Origin: Streptomyces sp. NBC_01232
GTDB lineage: Bacteria > Actinomycetota > Actinomycetes > Streptomycetales > Streptomycetaceae
DNA: 64,000 bases
Assembly: GCF_035989885.1 (NCBI RefSeq)
Contig: NZ_CP108518.1
Coordinates: forward strand, 7,493,001 to 7,557,000
Direction of reading: 5' to 3'
This document shows, one piece after another, positions 10,379 through 19,409 of the stretch; the stretch's first letter is position 1, and every line of letters begins with the position of its first letter. A program made the translations under genes and the position numbers. Below the pieces are notes generated by a model that ran no database searches, was not told where the DNA came from, and was given only the letters and a program-made list of their open reading frames with translations.

Positions 10379-13300
10379 ATGTCCTCCCCCTCTCATGCTT
10401 CCGCCTTCCGGCGCAGGCGCTGGCAGTTGCTCTCGGCCGCCACCGCGCTGCCGCTGCTGGCGTCGGGGCTTGCGGTCCTGCAAGCGCCCGCACAAGCCGC
10501 TCCGAGCAAGCCCACCGTTCCTGCCCAGTCCTCGGCGACCCACAAGGTCACCCTGGTCACCGGCGACGTCGTCACGGTCACCACGATGGCCGACGGCAAG
10601 CAGACCGCCGAAGTCGACCGGCCCGACAGCGCCGTCGGCGGCGTGAAGATCCAGCAGGTCAAGGGAGACCTGTTCGTCATCCCGGACGAGGCGGGGCCAC
10701 TGCTGGGAGCCGACAAGTTGGACCGGCGACTGTTCAACGTCACCGATCTGATCGAGATGGGCTACGACGACGCGAAGTCGGCCTCGGTACCGCTGATCGC
10801 GACCTACACCCAGTCGAAGTCCCGCGCCGCCGGGGAGCCGACGGCCCCCCGCGGCAGCAAGGTGACCCGCGAGCTCAAGGGCATCGGCGGTGCCGCGCTC
10901 AGCACCGAGAAGCGGCAGGCCCGCACCTTCTGGACCACCGTCGCGTCGCAGGGCAGCCCCTCGCTGGGCGAGGGCGTGGCGAAGTTGTGGCTCGATGGCC
11001 GGGTGAAGGCCAGTCTGAAAGAGAGCGTGCCGCTGATCGGGGCGCCCGAGGCCTGGGCGGCCGGGTACGACGGCAAGGGCGTCAAGGTCGCGGTGCTCGA
11101 CACCGGCATCGACGTCAACCACCGCGACTTCGCCGGCCTGATCGACGGCACGGCGAGCTTCGTGCCGGGTGAGGCCGTCACCGACGTCAACGGGCACGGC
11201 ACGCACGTTGCCGGCACGATCGTCGGTTCGGGCGCCGCCTCCGGGGGCGCCAACAAGGGCGTCGCTCCCGGCGCCGACCTGTTCGTCGGCAAGGTCCTCG
11301 GCGGTGCGGAGGGCTCCGGCCAGGACTCCTGGGTCATGGCCGGCATGCAGTGGGCCGCCGAGTCCGGTGCGGACGTCGTCAACATGAGCCTCGGCGACTC
11401 CTACCCGACGGACGGCAGTGACCCCATGTCGCAGACGGTCGACGCGCTGTCCGCGCAGTACGGCACGCTGTTCGTCATAGCCGCCGGCAACTCCGGTCCG
11501 GAGAGCATCTCCGCCCCGGGTGCGGCCGCCTCGGCGCTGACCGTGGCCGCCACGGACAAGCAGGACCGGCTCGCGTCCTTCTCCAGCACCGGACCCCTGG
11601 CCCACTCCGGCGGTATGAAGCCGGACATCGCGGCGCCCGGCGTGGACATCACCGCGGCCCGTTCACAGGAGATGACCGGTGGTGGCGAGGGCCCGTACCG
11701 CACCCTCAGCGGCACCTCGATGGCCACCCCGCACGTGGTCGGCGCGGCGGCGATCCTGGCTCAGCAGCACCCGGACTGGACCGGCGCGCAGCTCAAGGAA
11801 CACCTGATGAGCACCGCGAAGGGCCTGGACGGCGGGTACTCGCCGTACGAGGTCGGGACCGGTCGTCTCGACGTGGCAGCCGCCGTGCGCACCACGGTCC
11901 GCGGCACCGGATCGCTCTTCTTCGGAAGCTACACATGGCCGCACGGGCCGAGCGACGCCGCCGTCACCAAGGACCTGACCTTCACCAACACCGGTTCCGC
12001 CGACGTCACCCTGAACCTGGCGCAGACCGGCGGTGGACCGTTCACGCTGGGAGCCACGAGGGTGACCGTCCCGGCGCGCGGCACTGCCGCCGTCCCGGTG
12101 ACCGGTGACCCGAAAGCCGCGGCCGCCGGCCGGCACGTAGGCCACGTGACGGCCACCGACGCCGCCACCGGGCAGCCGGTGACCCGCACATCCGTGGCGC
12201 TGCTCAAGGAAGACGAGCGCTACGACCTGAACATCAAGCTGGTCGGCCGGGACGGCAAGCCCGCCGCCGGCTGGGTCACGGTCAACCTGGCCGGCGACTT
12301 CTGGCCCTGGTCGCTCTACGTCGACGGCTCGACCACCATGCGCATGGCACCCGGCACGTACACCGCGGCGGGATACCTCGACGTGGCCGGCGAGAAGGCC
12401 GACCGCTCGGGTCTGGCCGTGCTGGTCGACCCGGAGACCGTACTCAAGGACAGATCCGCGGAGGTGGTGCTGGACGCGAGCAAGGCGCGCCTGCTGCAGA
12501 CCGAGGCGCCGCAGCGCACCGAGGACCGACAGCGCAAGGTCGACTTCAACGTCCACTACAAGGGCCTCGACCCGTTCACGGACTACCGCAGCGCGTACGT
12601 GCTGCCGCTGACGTACGACGACGTCTACGTCGCACCGACGGAGCCGATGAAGCAGGGCGAATTCATGCTGACCACCCGCTGGCGCAAGGGCGAGCCGCAG
12701 CTCAGCCTGAGCACGCCGGGTGGCCGGCTCCGATTCGAGGCACTGGTGCAGGCAGGCAGCGCCATGGGCACCACTCGGGACACGCTGGACACCGTCTACG
12801 CGGGCAACGGCGCGGCGGCTGCGTACAAGAAGGTCAAGGCCAAGGGCAAGGTCGTCGTCATCGACCGCAGCGACGGGGTCTCGCCCCAGGAGCGCACCGA
12901 GGCCGCGGTCGCGGCCGGTGCGAAGGCGCTGATCGTGGTCAACGACGGTGTCGGTGGGCTGATGGAGTACGTCGGCGAATCGGCCATCCCCGTCGCCACC
13001 GTGCACCGCGAGGCGGGCAAGGCCCTTGTCGCGATGGCCAAGTCCGGCAGCCACAAGCTGACGGCAGAGCAGACCGAGTACACGCCGTTCGTCTACGACC
13101 TCACCCGCGAGTACCCCGGCCGGGTTCCGGACCGGGCCCTGGTCTACAAGCCGACCAAGGACGACCTCGCCCGCATCGACGCCCGCTACTACTCGGCCAC
13201 GGACGGCCGGTCGGCGGAAGGTTACCGGTCCGACTTCACCCTCAGCCCGTCGGTCAACTTCCCCGAGCGCGAGTGGCACCCGGGCACCCGCACCGAGTGG

Positions 13301-14110
13301 GTGACCCCGGGCCAGGTCTGGAGGGAGTTCCACGCGCAGGGCGTCGACACGGCCCTGCCGTGGGTGATGGTGTCGGGCGACAACACGTACGCCCAGGGCA
13401 GCACCACCCGGCTGGACTGGTTCGCTCCGGCGACCAGGCCCGCCCAGAGCGAGGCCTTCGGCGTGTACAACTCCCGCTGGCAGAACCACATGACCTGGAA
13501 CGTGCAGGCGTGGGCCTCCTCCAGCGACACCATGCGGCTGGGCGGCTTCCTGCAGTGGGGCGAGACGCCGACCCATCTGCAGGTCTTCCAGGGCGACAGG
13601 CTGATCCACGACAACCCGCACAGCACGGACATGCAGTGGGTGGAGGTCCCGGCGGGCAACCTGCCCTACCGCGCCGTCCTCGACGCCGAGCGGCCCGGTG
13701 ACCTCTTCCGCCTGTCGACGCGCACCCACACCGAGTGGACGTTCATGTCCGACACCGTCGACTCGGAGTTCTTCGAACCGTTCCCGGTGCTGAACCTGGA
13801 TTACGCGCTGGAGTCGGACCTGCACGGCGACGTCAAGGCCAACGCGACTCAGGAGATCGCGCTCAAGCCGGTGTCGATGGGCCTCGGCACCGTGCCGGGC
13901 ACCGTCAAGTCGGTGAAGCTGGACGTCTCGTACGACGATGGGGCGACCTGGCAGAAGGTGACCCTGACCAAGGGCGCCCACGGCCGCTGGACAGGTTCGT
14001 TCCTGACGGCCAAGAAGCCCGGCGGCTTCATCTCGGTCCGCGCGAGCGCCGAGACGGACAGCGGCTTCAGCGTCAAGAACGAGATCATCCGGGCGTACGG
14101 CCTGCGATGA
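10379..14110 (+). CDS. Secreted subtilisin-family serine protease with PA domain (S8)
   Basis: Large extracellular protease of 1243 aa. A Sec-type signal peptide (RRRRW, hydrophobic core, AQA-A near residue 40) precedes a propeptide. The catalytic domain has Asp241 (AVLDTGIDVNHRDF), His273 (VNGHGTHVAG), the oxyanion Asn in AAGNSGPES, and Ser447 (LSGTSMATPHV). A PA-like insertion around residues 800-890 (VVVIDRSDG to AIPVATVHREAG) and beta-rich C-terminal domains follow. This is the architecture of the ~1.2-kaa Streptomyces S8 enzymes. The start has no strong ribosome site but is fixed by the signal peptide. A perfect terminator hairpin follows, and an HTH regulator gene lies 137 bp downstream. 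The substrate is unknown. Confidence 0.93.
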   Translation: MSSPSHASAFRRRRWQLLSAATALPLLASGLAVLQAPAQAAPSKPTVPAQSSATHKVTLVTGDVVTVTTMADGKQTAEVDRPDSAVGGVKIQQVKGDLFVIPDEAGPLLGADKLDRRLFNVTDLIEMGYDDAKSASVPLIATYTQSKSRAAGEPTAPRGSKVTRELKGIGGAALSTEKRQARTFWTTVASQGSPSLGEGVAKLWLDGRVKASLKESVPLIGAPEAWAAGYDGKGVKVAVLDTGIDVNHRDFAGLIDGTASFVPGEAVTDVNGHGTHVAGTIVGSGAASGGANKGVAPGADLFVGKVLGGAEGSGQDSWVMAGMQWAAESGADVVNMSLGDSYPTDGSDPMSQTVDALSAQYGTLFVIAAGNSGPESISAPGAAASALTVAATDKQDRLASFSSTGPLAHSGGMKPDIAAPGVDITAARSQEMTGGGEGPYRTLSGTSMATPHVVGAAAILAQQHPDWTGAQLKEHLMSTAKGLDGGYSPYEVGTGRLDVAAAVRTTVRGTGSLFFGSYTWPHGPSDAAVTKDLTFTNTGSADVTLNLAQTGGGPFTLGATRVTVPARGTAAVPVTGDPKAAAAGRHVGHVTATDAATGQPVTRTSVALLKEDERYDLNIKLVGRDGKPAAGWVTVNLAGDFWPWSLYVDGSTTMRMAPGTYTAAGYLDVAGEKADRSGLAVLVDPETVLKDRSAEVVLDASKARLLQTEAPQRTEDRQRKVDFNVHYKGLDPFTDYRSAYVLPLTYDDVYVAPTEPMKQGEFMLTTRWRKGEPQLSLSTPGGRLRFEALVQAGSAMGTTRDTLDTVYAGNGAAAAYKKVKAKGKVVVIDRSDGVSPQERTEAAVAAGAKALIVVNDGVGGLMEYVGESAIPVATVHREAGKALVAMAKSGSHKLTAEQTEYTPFVYDLTREYPGRVPDRALVYKPTKDDLARIDARYYSATDGRSAEGYRSDFTLSPSVNFPEREWHPGTRTEWVTPGQVWREFHAQGVDTALPWVMVSGDNTYAQGSTTRLDWFAPATRPAQSEAFGVYNSRWQNHMTWNVQAWASSSDTMRLGGFLQWGETPTHLQVFQGDRLIHDNPHSTDMQWVEVPAGNLPYRAVLDAERPGDLFRLSTRTHTEWTFMSDTVDSEFFEPFPVLNLDYALESDLHGDVKANATQEIALKPVSMGLGTVPGTVKSVKLDVSYDDGATWQKVTLTKGAHGRWTGSFLTAKKPGGFISVRASAETDSGFSVKNEIIRAYGLR

Positions 14111-14121
14111 ACCGCACTGTC

Positions 14122-14151
14122 GGGCCCCGGGGCGGCGACTCCCCGGGGCCC
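14122..14151 (+). terminator. Rho-independent-type terminator after the S8 protease
   Basis: Perfect 11-bp inverted repeat: GGGCCCCGGGG at 14122-14132 and CCCCGGGGCCC at 14141-14151, with an 8-base loop, starting 12 bp after the protease stop. There is only a weak T run, as is usual in Streptomyces. Confidence 0.75.
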
Positions 14152-14247
14152 TTCCCCTCGCACCTGTTCCCACCAGGGACTATTCAGGGTCTGCCGCCAT
14201 GGCGGATACTCTCCCCGCTGCGGCAAGCGGAAGAGAGTCGGTCGCCG

Positions 14248-15246
14248 ATGCTGGATGTTCTGGGCCTCGAACCCGATGACGAGCGTGTCTACCGGGCGCT
14301 GCTCGGACGGCCGAACTCCACCGCGCTCCTGCTGAGCGACGAGATCGCCCTCCCGCACGCCCACATCGACAAGGCCTTGTCCCGTCTGGTCGAGTGGGGG
14401 CTGGTGACGAGGTCGGCGGACGACCGGTTCACCGCCGCGCCGCCGGCCATGGCGCTCGGCGCTCTCATCAGCCAACGCCGGGACGGGCTGCGTATGGCCG
14501 AGCACGCCTTGGTGACCTTCGCCGAGGAGCACCGGGCGGCGATGACCGGGAGCAGCATCAACGATCTGATCGAGATCGTCACGGGCGTCGACGCCATCCG
14601 TCATCGCTTCCTCCAGGTGCAGCAGGCAGCCCGTACGCAGGTCCGGTCCTTCATCACCGCACCGTTCGTCGCCCTGCCGCCCGACGAGAACACGGCCGAG
14701 CCCATGGCCATCGGCCGCGGCGTGCGGTTCCGGGCGGTACTGGACCGGGCCGTCCTGGCAGAGCCGGGCATCATCGACGACGCGATCGATTCACTGGGCA
14801 AGGGCGTGCAACTGCGTGTCGCCGACGAGCTGCCGATGAAACTCGTACTGGCCGATGCCGACCTCGGCCTCGTCCCCCTCGCGGTCACACCGGACGGGGA
14901 GCCCGGCGCCGTGCTGCTGCACCGCAGCGGCCTGCTGGACGCGCTGGACGCCCTGTTCGAGACGGTATGGCGCACCGCCCACCCGCTCGCGCTGTCGGCC
15001 ACCGGCGGAGAGGCCGAAGCCACCATCGAGGTCGGTCCGCACGGTCCGACCGAGCTCGACCGCAGGATCCTCGGGCTGCTCCTGGCCGGCCTGACGGACC
15101 TGACTGCGGCCGCACAACTCGGTCTGTCGCCGCGCACGCTGCACCGGCGCCTGCGTCACCTCATGGACATGGCCGGAGTCCACAGCCGGATGCAGCTCGG
15201 CGCCTACGCGGTCCGAAACGGCTGGGCGGAGCCTCCGCAAGCGTGA
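14248..15246 (+). CDS. HTH transcriptional regulator (TrmB-like N-terminus, LuxR-type C-terminal HTH)
   Basis: 332-aa predicted DNA-binding protein. Residues 1-80 resemble a TrmB-type winged helix (VYRALLGRPNSTALLLSDEI then IDKALSRLVEWGLVTRS). A middle sensor-like region follows, and the C-terminus has a LuxR/GerE-style HTH (ELDRRILGLLLAGLTDLTAA then LGLSPRTLHRRLRHLMDMAG). The ATG at 14248 has an upstream GGAAGAGAG; an apparent longer frame in the same phase runs back into the protease gene and is not real. Regulators of this double-HTH type are commonly paired with large S8 proteases in Streptomyces, so it probably controls the upstream gene. The ligand is unknown. Confidence 0.82.
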   Translation: MLDVLGLEPDDERVYRALLGRPNSTALLLSDEIALPHAHIDKALSRLVEWGLVTRSADDRFTAAPPAMALGALISQRRDGLRMAEHALVTFAEEHRAAMTGSSINDLIEIVTGVDAIRHRFLQVQQAARTQVRSFITAPFVALPPDENTAEPMAIGRGVRFRAVLDRAVLAEPGIIDDAIDSLGKGVQLRVADELPMKLVLADADLGLVPLAVTPDGEPGAVLLHRSGLLDALDALFETVWRTAHPLALSATGGEAEATIEVGPHGPTELDRRILGLLLAGLTDLTAAAQLGLSPRTLHRRLRHLMDMAGVHSRMQLGAYAVRNGWAEPPQA

Positions 15247-15408
15247 CCGGCCGGCGACGGCGGCGGTCGTCTGTGCGCCGGGCACACTCACCGCCGGGTT
15301 GGCTGTGATCTCAGCACGGTTCCGGCCGCAGAGGCCTGTTCATGGTGCCTCGCATTCACACCGAACCCGATGGTGTGCGTGTCGGTACCAGTGCCAGGAG
15401 GGCAGCCG

Positions 15409-16097
15409 ATGAGCGCAGTCTCAGTACGGACCGGAACCGCCGGAGTCACGGACGGGGCCGGCGGTCCGCAGCCCGTGGGTGCCTACTTCGAACGCATGCC
15501 GTTCGGGAGGGCCCACGTGTTGATCGCCTTCGCGCTGTTCATGGCCTTCGTCATCGAGTCGTGGGAGCAGCTTGCCCTCGTCTACGTCTCCGCGGACCTC
15601 GGCGACGCCTTCACCCTCGACGCCGGACGGATCGGGTGGGTTCTGTCGGCCGTGGCCCTCGGCATGATCCCCGGCGCGCTCGTCTGGGGGCCGGTCGCCG
15701 ACCCGGATCGGCCGCCGGGCCGTGTGCCTGTGGAGCCTCGGTTCGTACGGCGCAATAGCCCTGGCCGGCGCCTTCTCGCCGAACTTCACCACGCTGATGG
15801 TCACCCGGGTGCTCTCGGGGATGGCCCTGGCCGGCATCTGCACCGTCACCTTCCCCTACTTCCTCGAACTGCTCCCGGTCAGGCTGCGCGGCCGGGCCGC
15901 CGTCTACCTGTCGATCGGCTGCCCATCGGCGTTCTCGCCGCCGTGGGCGTGACCCAGGCACTGTCCGGGATGGGCTGGCGCGTGCCACAGGGTTCTCCTC
16001 CACGGTGCTGTTCATCACCGCGTTCCCGGTGGTGGCGCGATCCGCGCTCACCGGGCGGCAAGTGGCCCCGCTCGACCGGGCAGCGGTCGCGGACTGA
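15409..16097 (+). pseudogene. MFS transporter, multiply frameshifted and internally deleted
   Basis: An excellent ribosome site (AGGAGGG at 15396-15402) precedes the ATG at 15409, and the N-terminus is a good MFS start (HVLIAFALFMAFVIESWEQL). At about 15703 an extra C shifts the frame; in the new frame RIGRRAVCLWSLGSYGAIAL continues the conserved loop after TM2. Near 15923 a base is missing and PIGVLAAVGVTQALSGMGW resumes in the first frame. Near 15990 a third shift leads into FSSTVLFITAFPVVARSALT, ending at TGA 16095-16097. The sum is only about 230 codons against the usual 400-450, so transmembrane segments are missing as well. This is a true pseudogene, not just sequence error. Confidence 0.85.
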
Positions 16098-16316
16098 GAC
16101 CACCCTCTCCCCAGACAGGAAACGGCGACGGGCGGTCACCAGCGCGGTGACTGCCGCCGCTTGTACGGCTGTTCTCCGTCGTGGGTGGCCTGCATCCACC
16201 GAAGCATCGGTCGCCCGTCTGGGCCTTCGGCGTGGCGGTGGTGATTGCTCGTTAAAAGGGAGTGCGAAACGCCCGGCTCGGGCTGGTGTGGGCATTTTGG
16301 TGCATATGCTGTTCCG

Positions 16317-17609
16317 GTGGCCACTGATACCCCGTCACCCGCGTCACCGCCCGGCGTCCCCGAGAGCCCGCTCCGAGTCCTGCTGCCGCAGATTCTTCCC
16401 GCGCTCGTGATCGGCGTGGCGGCGAGCTTGCTCTACATCGGAATCAGCGAGCTCTCCGATCAGCTCAAGCACGTGGTGTGGGACGCCCTTCCGGACGCGC
16501 TGGGCATCGGCGGCTACTCCTCTCTCTGGATGATCGTCGTGCTGACCGTGACCGGTGTCGCGGTGGGCCTTGTCGTGTGGAAGGTTCCGGGACATGCGGG
16601 CCCCGATTCGGCCTCCACCGGGCTGGAAGATCCCCCTCTTGCTCCGGCGATCGTGCCGGGTCTGCTGGTGGCGAGCACGCTCGCGCTGGCCGGCGGTGTC
16701 AGCCTCGGCCCGGAGAACCCCATCATCGCGGCGAACGTCGCGCTCGCCTACTGGCTCGGCCGCAAGGTGGCCCCCACCGCGCCCGGTGCGCTATGGGTCA
16801 TGCTCGCCACCTCCGCCACCATCGGCGCCCTCTTCGGAACCCCGGTGGCCTCGGCCCTGGTCGTCTCCGAAGCCCTCACCCACCGGCCGACCGACCGGGG
16901 CTCGCTGTGGGACCGGCTCTTCGCCCCGCTGATTGCTGCCGGGGCCGGGGCGATGACCACCTCGCTGCTCACGGACTTCACGTTCGACCTGTCGCTGCCT
17001 CAGGTGACCGACCCCGGGTTGGACGATCTGCTCGCCGCGATGGTCGTGGCCGCCGCCGCGGCCCTGTTCGGCCTCTTCTCCTGCTACGCCTTTCCCTACA
17101 TTCACGGCGCCTTCCGGCGGCTGCGGCACCCGATGCTGATGCTGCCCCTCGGCGGCCTGCTCCTCGGCGTGCTCGGCGCGCTCGGCGGGCCTCTGACGCT
17201 CTTCAAGGGCCTGGAGCAGATCAAGGACCTCACTTCGAACATCGGCGGCTGGTCCTCCGGCGATCTGGCGAAGATGACCGTGATCAAGCTCGTCGCCCTC
17301 GTGATCGCCGCTTCGTGCGGTTTCCGGGGCGGCCGGATCTTCCCCGCCGTGTTCGTCGGCGTAGCCTTCGGCATGGTTGCCCAAGCGCTCGTGCCGGAGA
17401 TCCCCCCGGCTGTCGCCGTCTCCGCAGGTGTGCTCGGCGTGCTGCTCGCGACCACCAGGCAGGGCTGGTTGAGCCTCTTCACCGCCGCCGTCCTCACCCC
17501 CCAACCCGTGCTACTTCCCATGCTCTGCATGGCTTCTCTGTTTGCCTGGCTGATCGTCACCGGCCGTCCCCAGCTGCAACTGGACGAGTCTGGCGCTTCC
17601 CGGCATTGA
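16317..17609 (+). CDS. ClC-family chloride/ion channel-like membrane protein
   Basis: 430-aa polytopic membrane protein with ClC signatures: a GPENP selectivity-filter motif (variant of GxEGP) in GGVSLGPENP near residue 125, a second loop LFGTPVASALVVSEAL, and GFRGGRIFPAVFVG near residue 335. It lacks C-terminal CBS domains. The GTG at 16317 seems the best start: TATGCT at 16304-16309 would be a -10 box only a few bases upstream, and no Shine-Dalgarno is present, so the mRNA may be leaderless. ClC antiporters provide charge compensation in E. coli extreme-acid resistance, which is interesting given gadB in this window, but the two genes are not adjacent. Confidence 0.85.
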   Translation: MATDTPSPASPPGVPESPLRVLLPQILPALVIGVAASLLYIGISELSDQLKHVVWDALPDALGIGGYSSLWMIVVLTVTGVAVGLVVWKVPGHAGPDSASTGLEDPPLAPAIVPGLLVASTLALAGGVSLGPENPIIAANVALAYWLGRKVAPTAPGALWVMLATSATIGALFGTPVASALVVSEALTHRPTDRGSLWDRLFAPLIAAGAGAMTTSLLTDFTFDLSLPQVTDPGLDDLLAAMVVAAAAALFGLFSCYAFPYIHGAFRRLRHPMLMLPLGGLLLGVLGALGGPLTLFKGLEQIKDLTSNIGGWSSGDLAKMTVIKLVALVIAASCGFRGGRIFPAVFVGVAFGMVAQALVPEIPPAVAVSAGVLGVLLATTRQGWLSLFTAAVLTPQPVLLPMLCMASLFAWLIVTGRPQLQLDESGASRH

Positions 17610-17861
17610 ACATCCGTGCATGACCAGCTCGCCGAAGATGGGGCGAGGGTTGTGGGCCGCGTGCCGGCGCGCTTGACCGCGGTCTTGACGAATGCGTCGG
17701 GGCCGATGCAGTGGCAAGCACTGAGCGCTCAGGTGGCGCTTACCCGAAGCGAGGTGGCCACCTCATCGAACAGCTCCAGGGCGGCTTGGGCGATCGTCCA
17801 ACGGCACCGTCGCCAACCCGCCGCTCAGCATCTTCGGCGGGTCAGGGCCCGGCCCAGGGCG

Positions 17862-19148
17862 TCAGGAGGAGTGCTGTCCGCCGATGCCCTGTGAGTCGGC
17901 CTGCTGGGCGATGGCCCGGCGGGCCGGGTCGGTGAACTCCCGTTCGACCGATTCCTCCAGCAGGCTCAGCTCCGCGCGCACCGAGGGGTGCCGCTGCGGG
18001 GGCAGGATGTCGAGGAGACTGTCGAGCATGGCGCGGATCCGTCGGGAGACCTGGACGGACGACTGTCCGTAGTCACGGATCTCGCAGACGGCGAGCTGGA
18101 GGTAGTCCTCCCAGTCCCGGCCCGGGAGTACGAGCCGGGCGTCCCCGGCGCGATCGGCCAGAACGTAACGCCCGGGTAGGCGCGCCTTTCCGACCGTGTG
18201 CAGGAACCACTCAACGTAATTGATCACCTGCACTGCGGTCGTGGGGTCGTTCACTGCCGGAGAAAGAGCCCTGATGGCGATGTCGACGAGGACCCGCAAG
18301 GCGAAAGCGGGGTCTTGTTCGATGGTGCGCTCGGCCCCGAGGGCGACAAAACGGGTCACCCGTTCCGGGTCAGGTCTGGACGCGCCTCCGTGGACCTCGA
18401 CGAGCACGGCGCCGGGTGGTACGAAGTCTCCGACCAGCCGGGTCACGACGAAGACGCAGTCGTGGCGCGCTGCCTCCGCAACCAGCCCGGCCACATTGAA
18501 CGCCTGAATGGCGCCTCCCCGTACGGTACGCACGCGCATCACCGGACCGTCGGACGGCACGGCTCCCTCTTCACGCGGCGCGGCGTCCCGGATCGCCGCC
18601 GCGCCGCTCGTGAACACGGCCCCTCCCATGCTCATGACCAGCTCCGCGACGGCCACGGGTCGGAGACTGTGGGTGAACCGGTTGAGATAGACGAGCAGGA
18701 GCACGAGGCTGACGGCCACGGCCGCGCCGGCCAGGGTGACGCCAAGGTCGGGGACCGATGCGGATTCGATGCTGCGCAGGAGGGAGAAGGCGAACGCGAA
18801 CGTCCCGGTGAAGGTCGCCAGAACCGCCTTCTGCAACCGGTCCCGGTACCAGAGCCGCATGTAGCGCGGCGAAAGGGTGCCCGTGGCCTGCTGCACGACG
18901 AGCACGCCGATGGTGACGACGAATCCGAGCAGCGCCACCATCGCCCCCACGATGGCGGTGAGCACGCCGCTCGCCGTCGTCGAGGAGTAGCGCCAGCCGC
19001 TCGGCGGCCAGTCCTCACCATCGGCGGCAATCGCGACTTCGGCGAGAAGGACACCGAGGACGAGACCGAGCGTCGGCACGATCCACAGGCTGGCCTTGAC
19101 GTACTGCCGCAACCTGAACCTGTCCGCCCAGGACGTCATGACACCCAT
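17862..19148 (-). CDS. DUF2254 predicted membrane protein
   Basis: 428-aa protein with four predicted transmembrane helices in its first ~170 residues (ASLWIVPTLGLVLGVLLAEV, then ATGVLTAIVGAMVALLGFVV-like and LAGAAVAVSLVLLLVYLNRF segments). A soluble C-terminal domain contains the family-typical RALSPAVNDPTTAVQVINYV and RDYGQSSVQVSRRIRAML. The match to DUF2254 is good; the function is unknown. The ATG at 19148 has AAGGGG six bases upstream. It is transcribed divergently from the GH15 gene, with 261 bp between them. Confidence 0.88.
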   Translation of the reverse strand: MGVMTSWADRFRLRQYVKASLWIVPTLGLVLGVLLAEVAIAADGEDWPPSGWRYSSTTASGVLTAIVGAMVALLGFVVTIGVLVVQQATGTLSPRYMRLWYRDRLQKAVLATFTGTFAFAFSLLRSIESASVPDLGVTLAGAAVAVSLVLLLVYLNRFTHSLRPVAVAELVMSMGGAVFTSGAAAIRDAAPREEGAVPSDGPVMRVRTVRGGAIQAFNVAGLVAEAARHDCVFVVTRLVGDFVPPGAVLVEVHGGASRPDPERVTRFVALGAERTIEQDPAFALRVLVDIAIRALSPAVNDPTTAVQVINYVEWFLHTVGKARLPGRYVLADRAGDARLVLPGRDWEDYLQLAVCEIRDYGQSSVQVSRRIRAMLDSLLDILPPQRHPSVRAELSLLEESVEREFTDPARRAIAQQADSQGIGGQHSS

Positions 19149-19409
19149 GCCACGCCCCTTCGCGGGAGGAGTCGGTGCTCGTGAGGCACGACGGAAAGGT
19201 CGGCTCCCTCGGAGGGATCGCCTCTACCCACGGTAGGGCGATTCCCGGCCCCGCGCAGTGGCAGTGCTGCCGTCGTCCCCGCGCCACTGTCCCGCCAGGA
19301 CGGACCGACGCCGTCGGCTTAGTCTGATCGGGTGCCGTCCGGTCCACCCATCCTTGGAGTGAAGGCCACCGCCCCCGGGCGCGGTCTACCGGGCTGGAAG
19401 GGGTCCGTG

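Noticed and set aside
11663..14173. 836-codon minus-strand frame inside the subtilisin gene
   Set aside because: Antisense shadow without motifs.
17610..17861. Short minus-strand stretch resembling AQAALELFDEVATSLRVSAT before a stop
   Set aside because: Plausible protein tail, but only ~25 residues with no upstream or downstream continuation that I could support.
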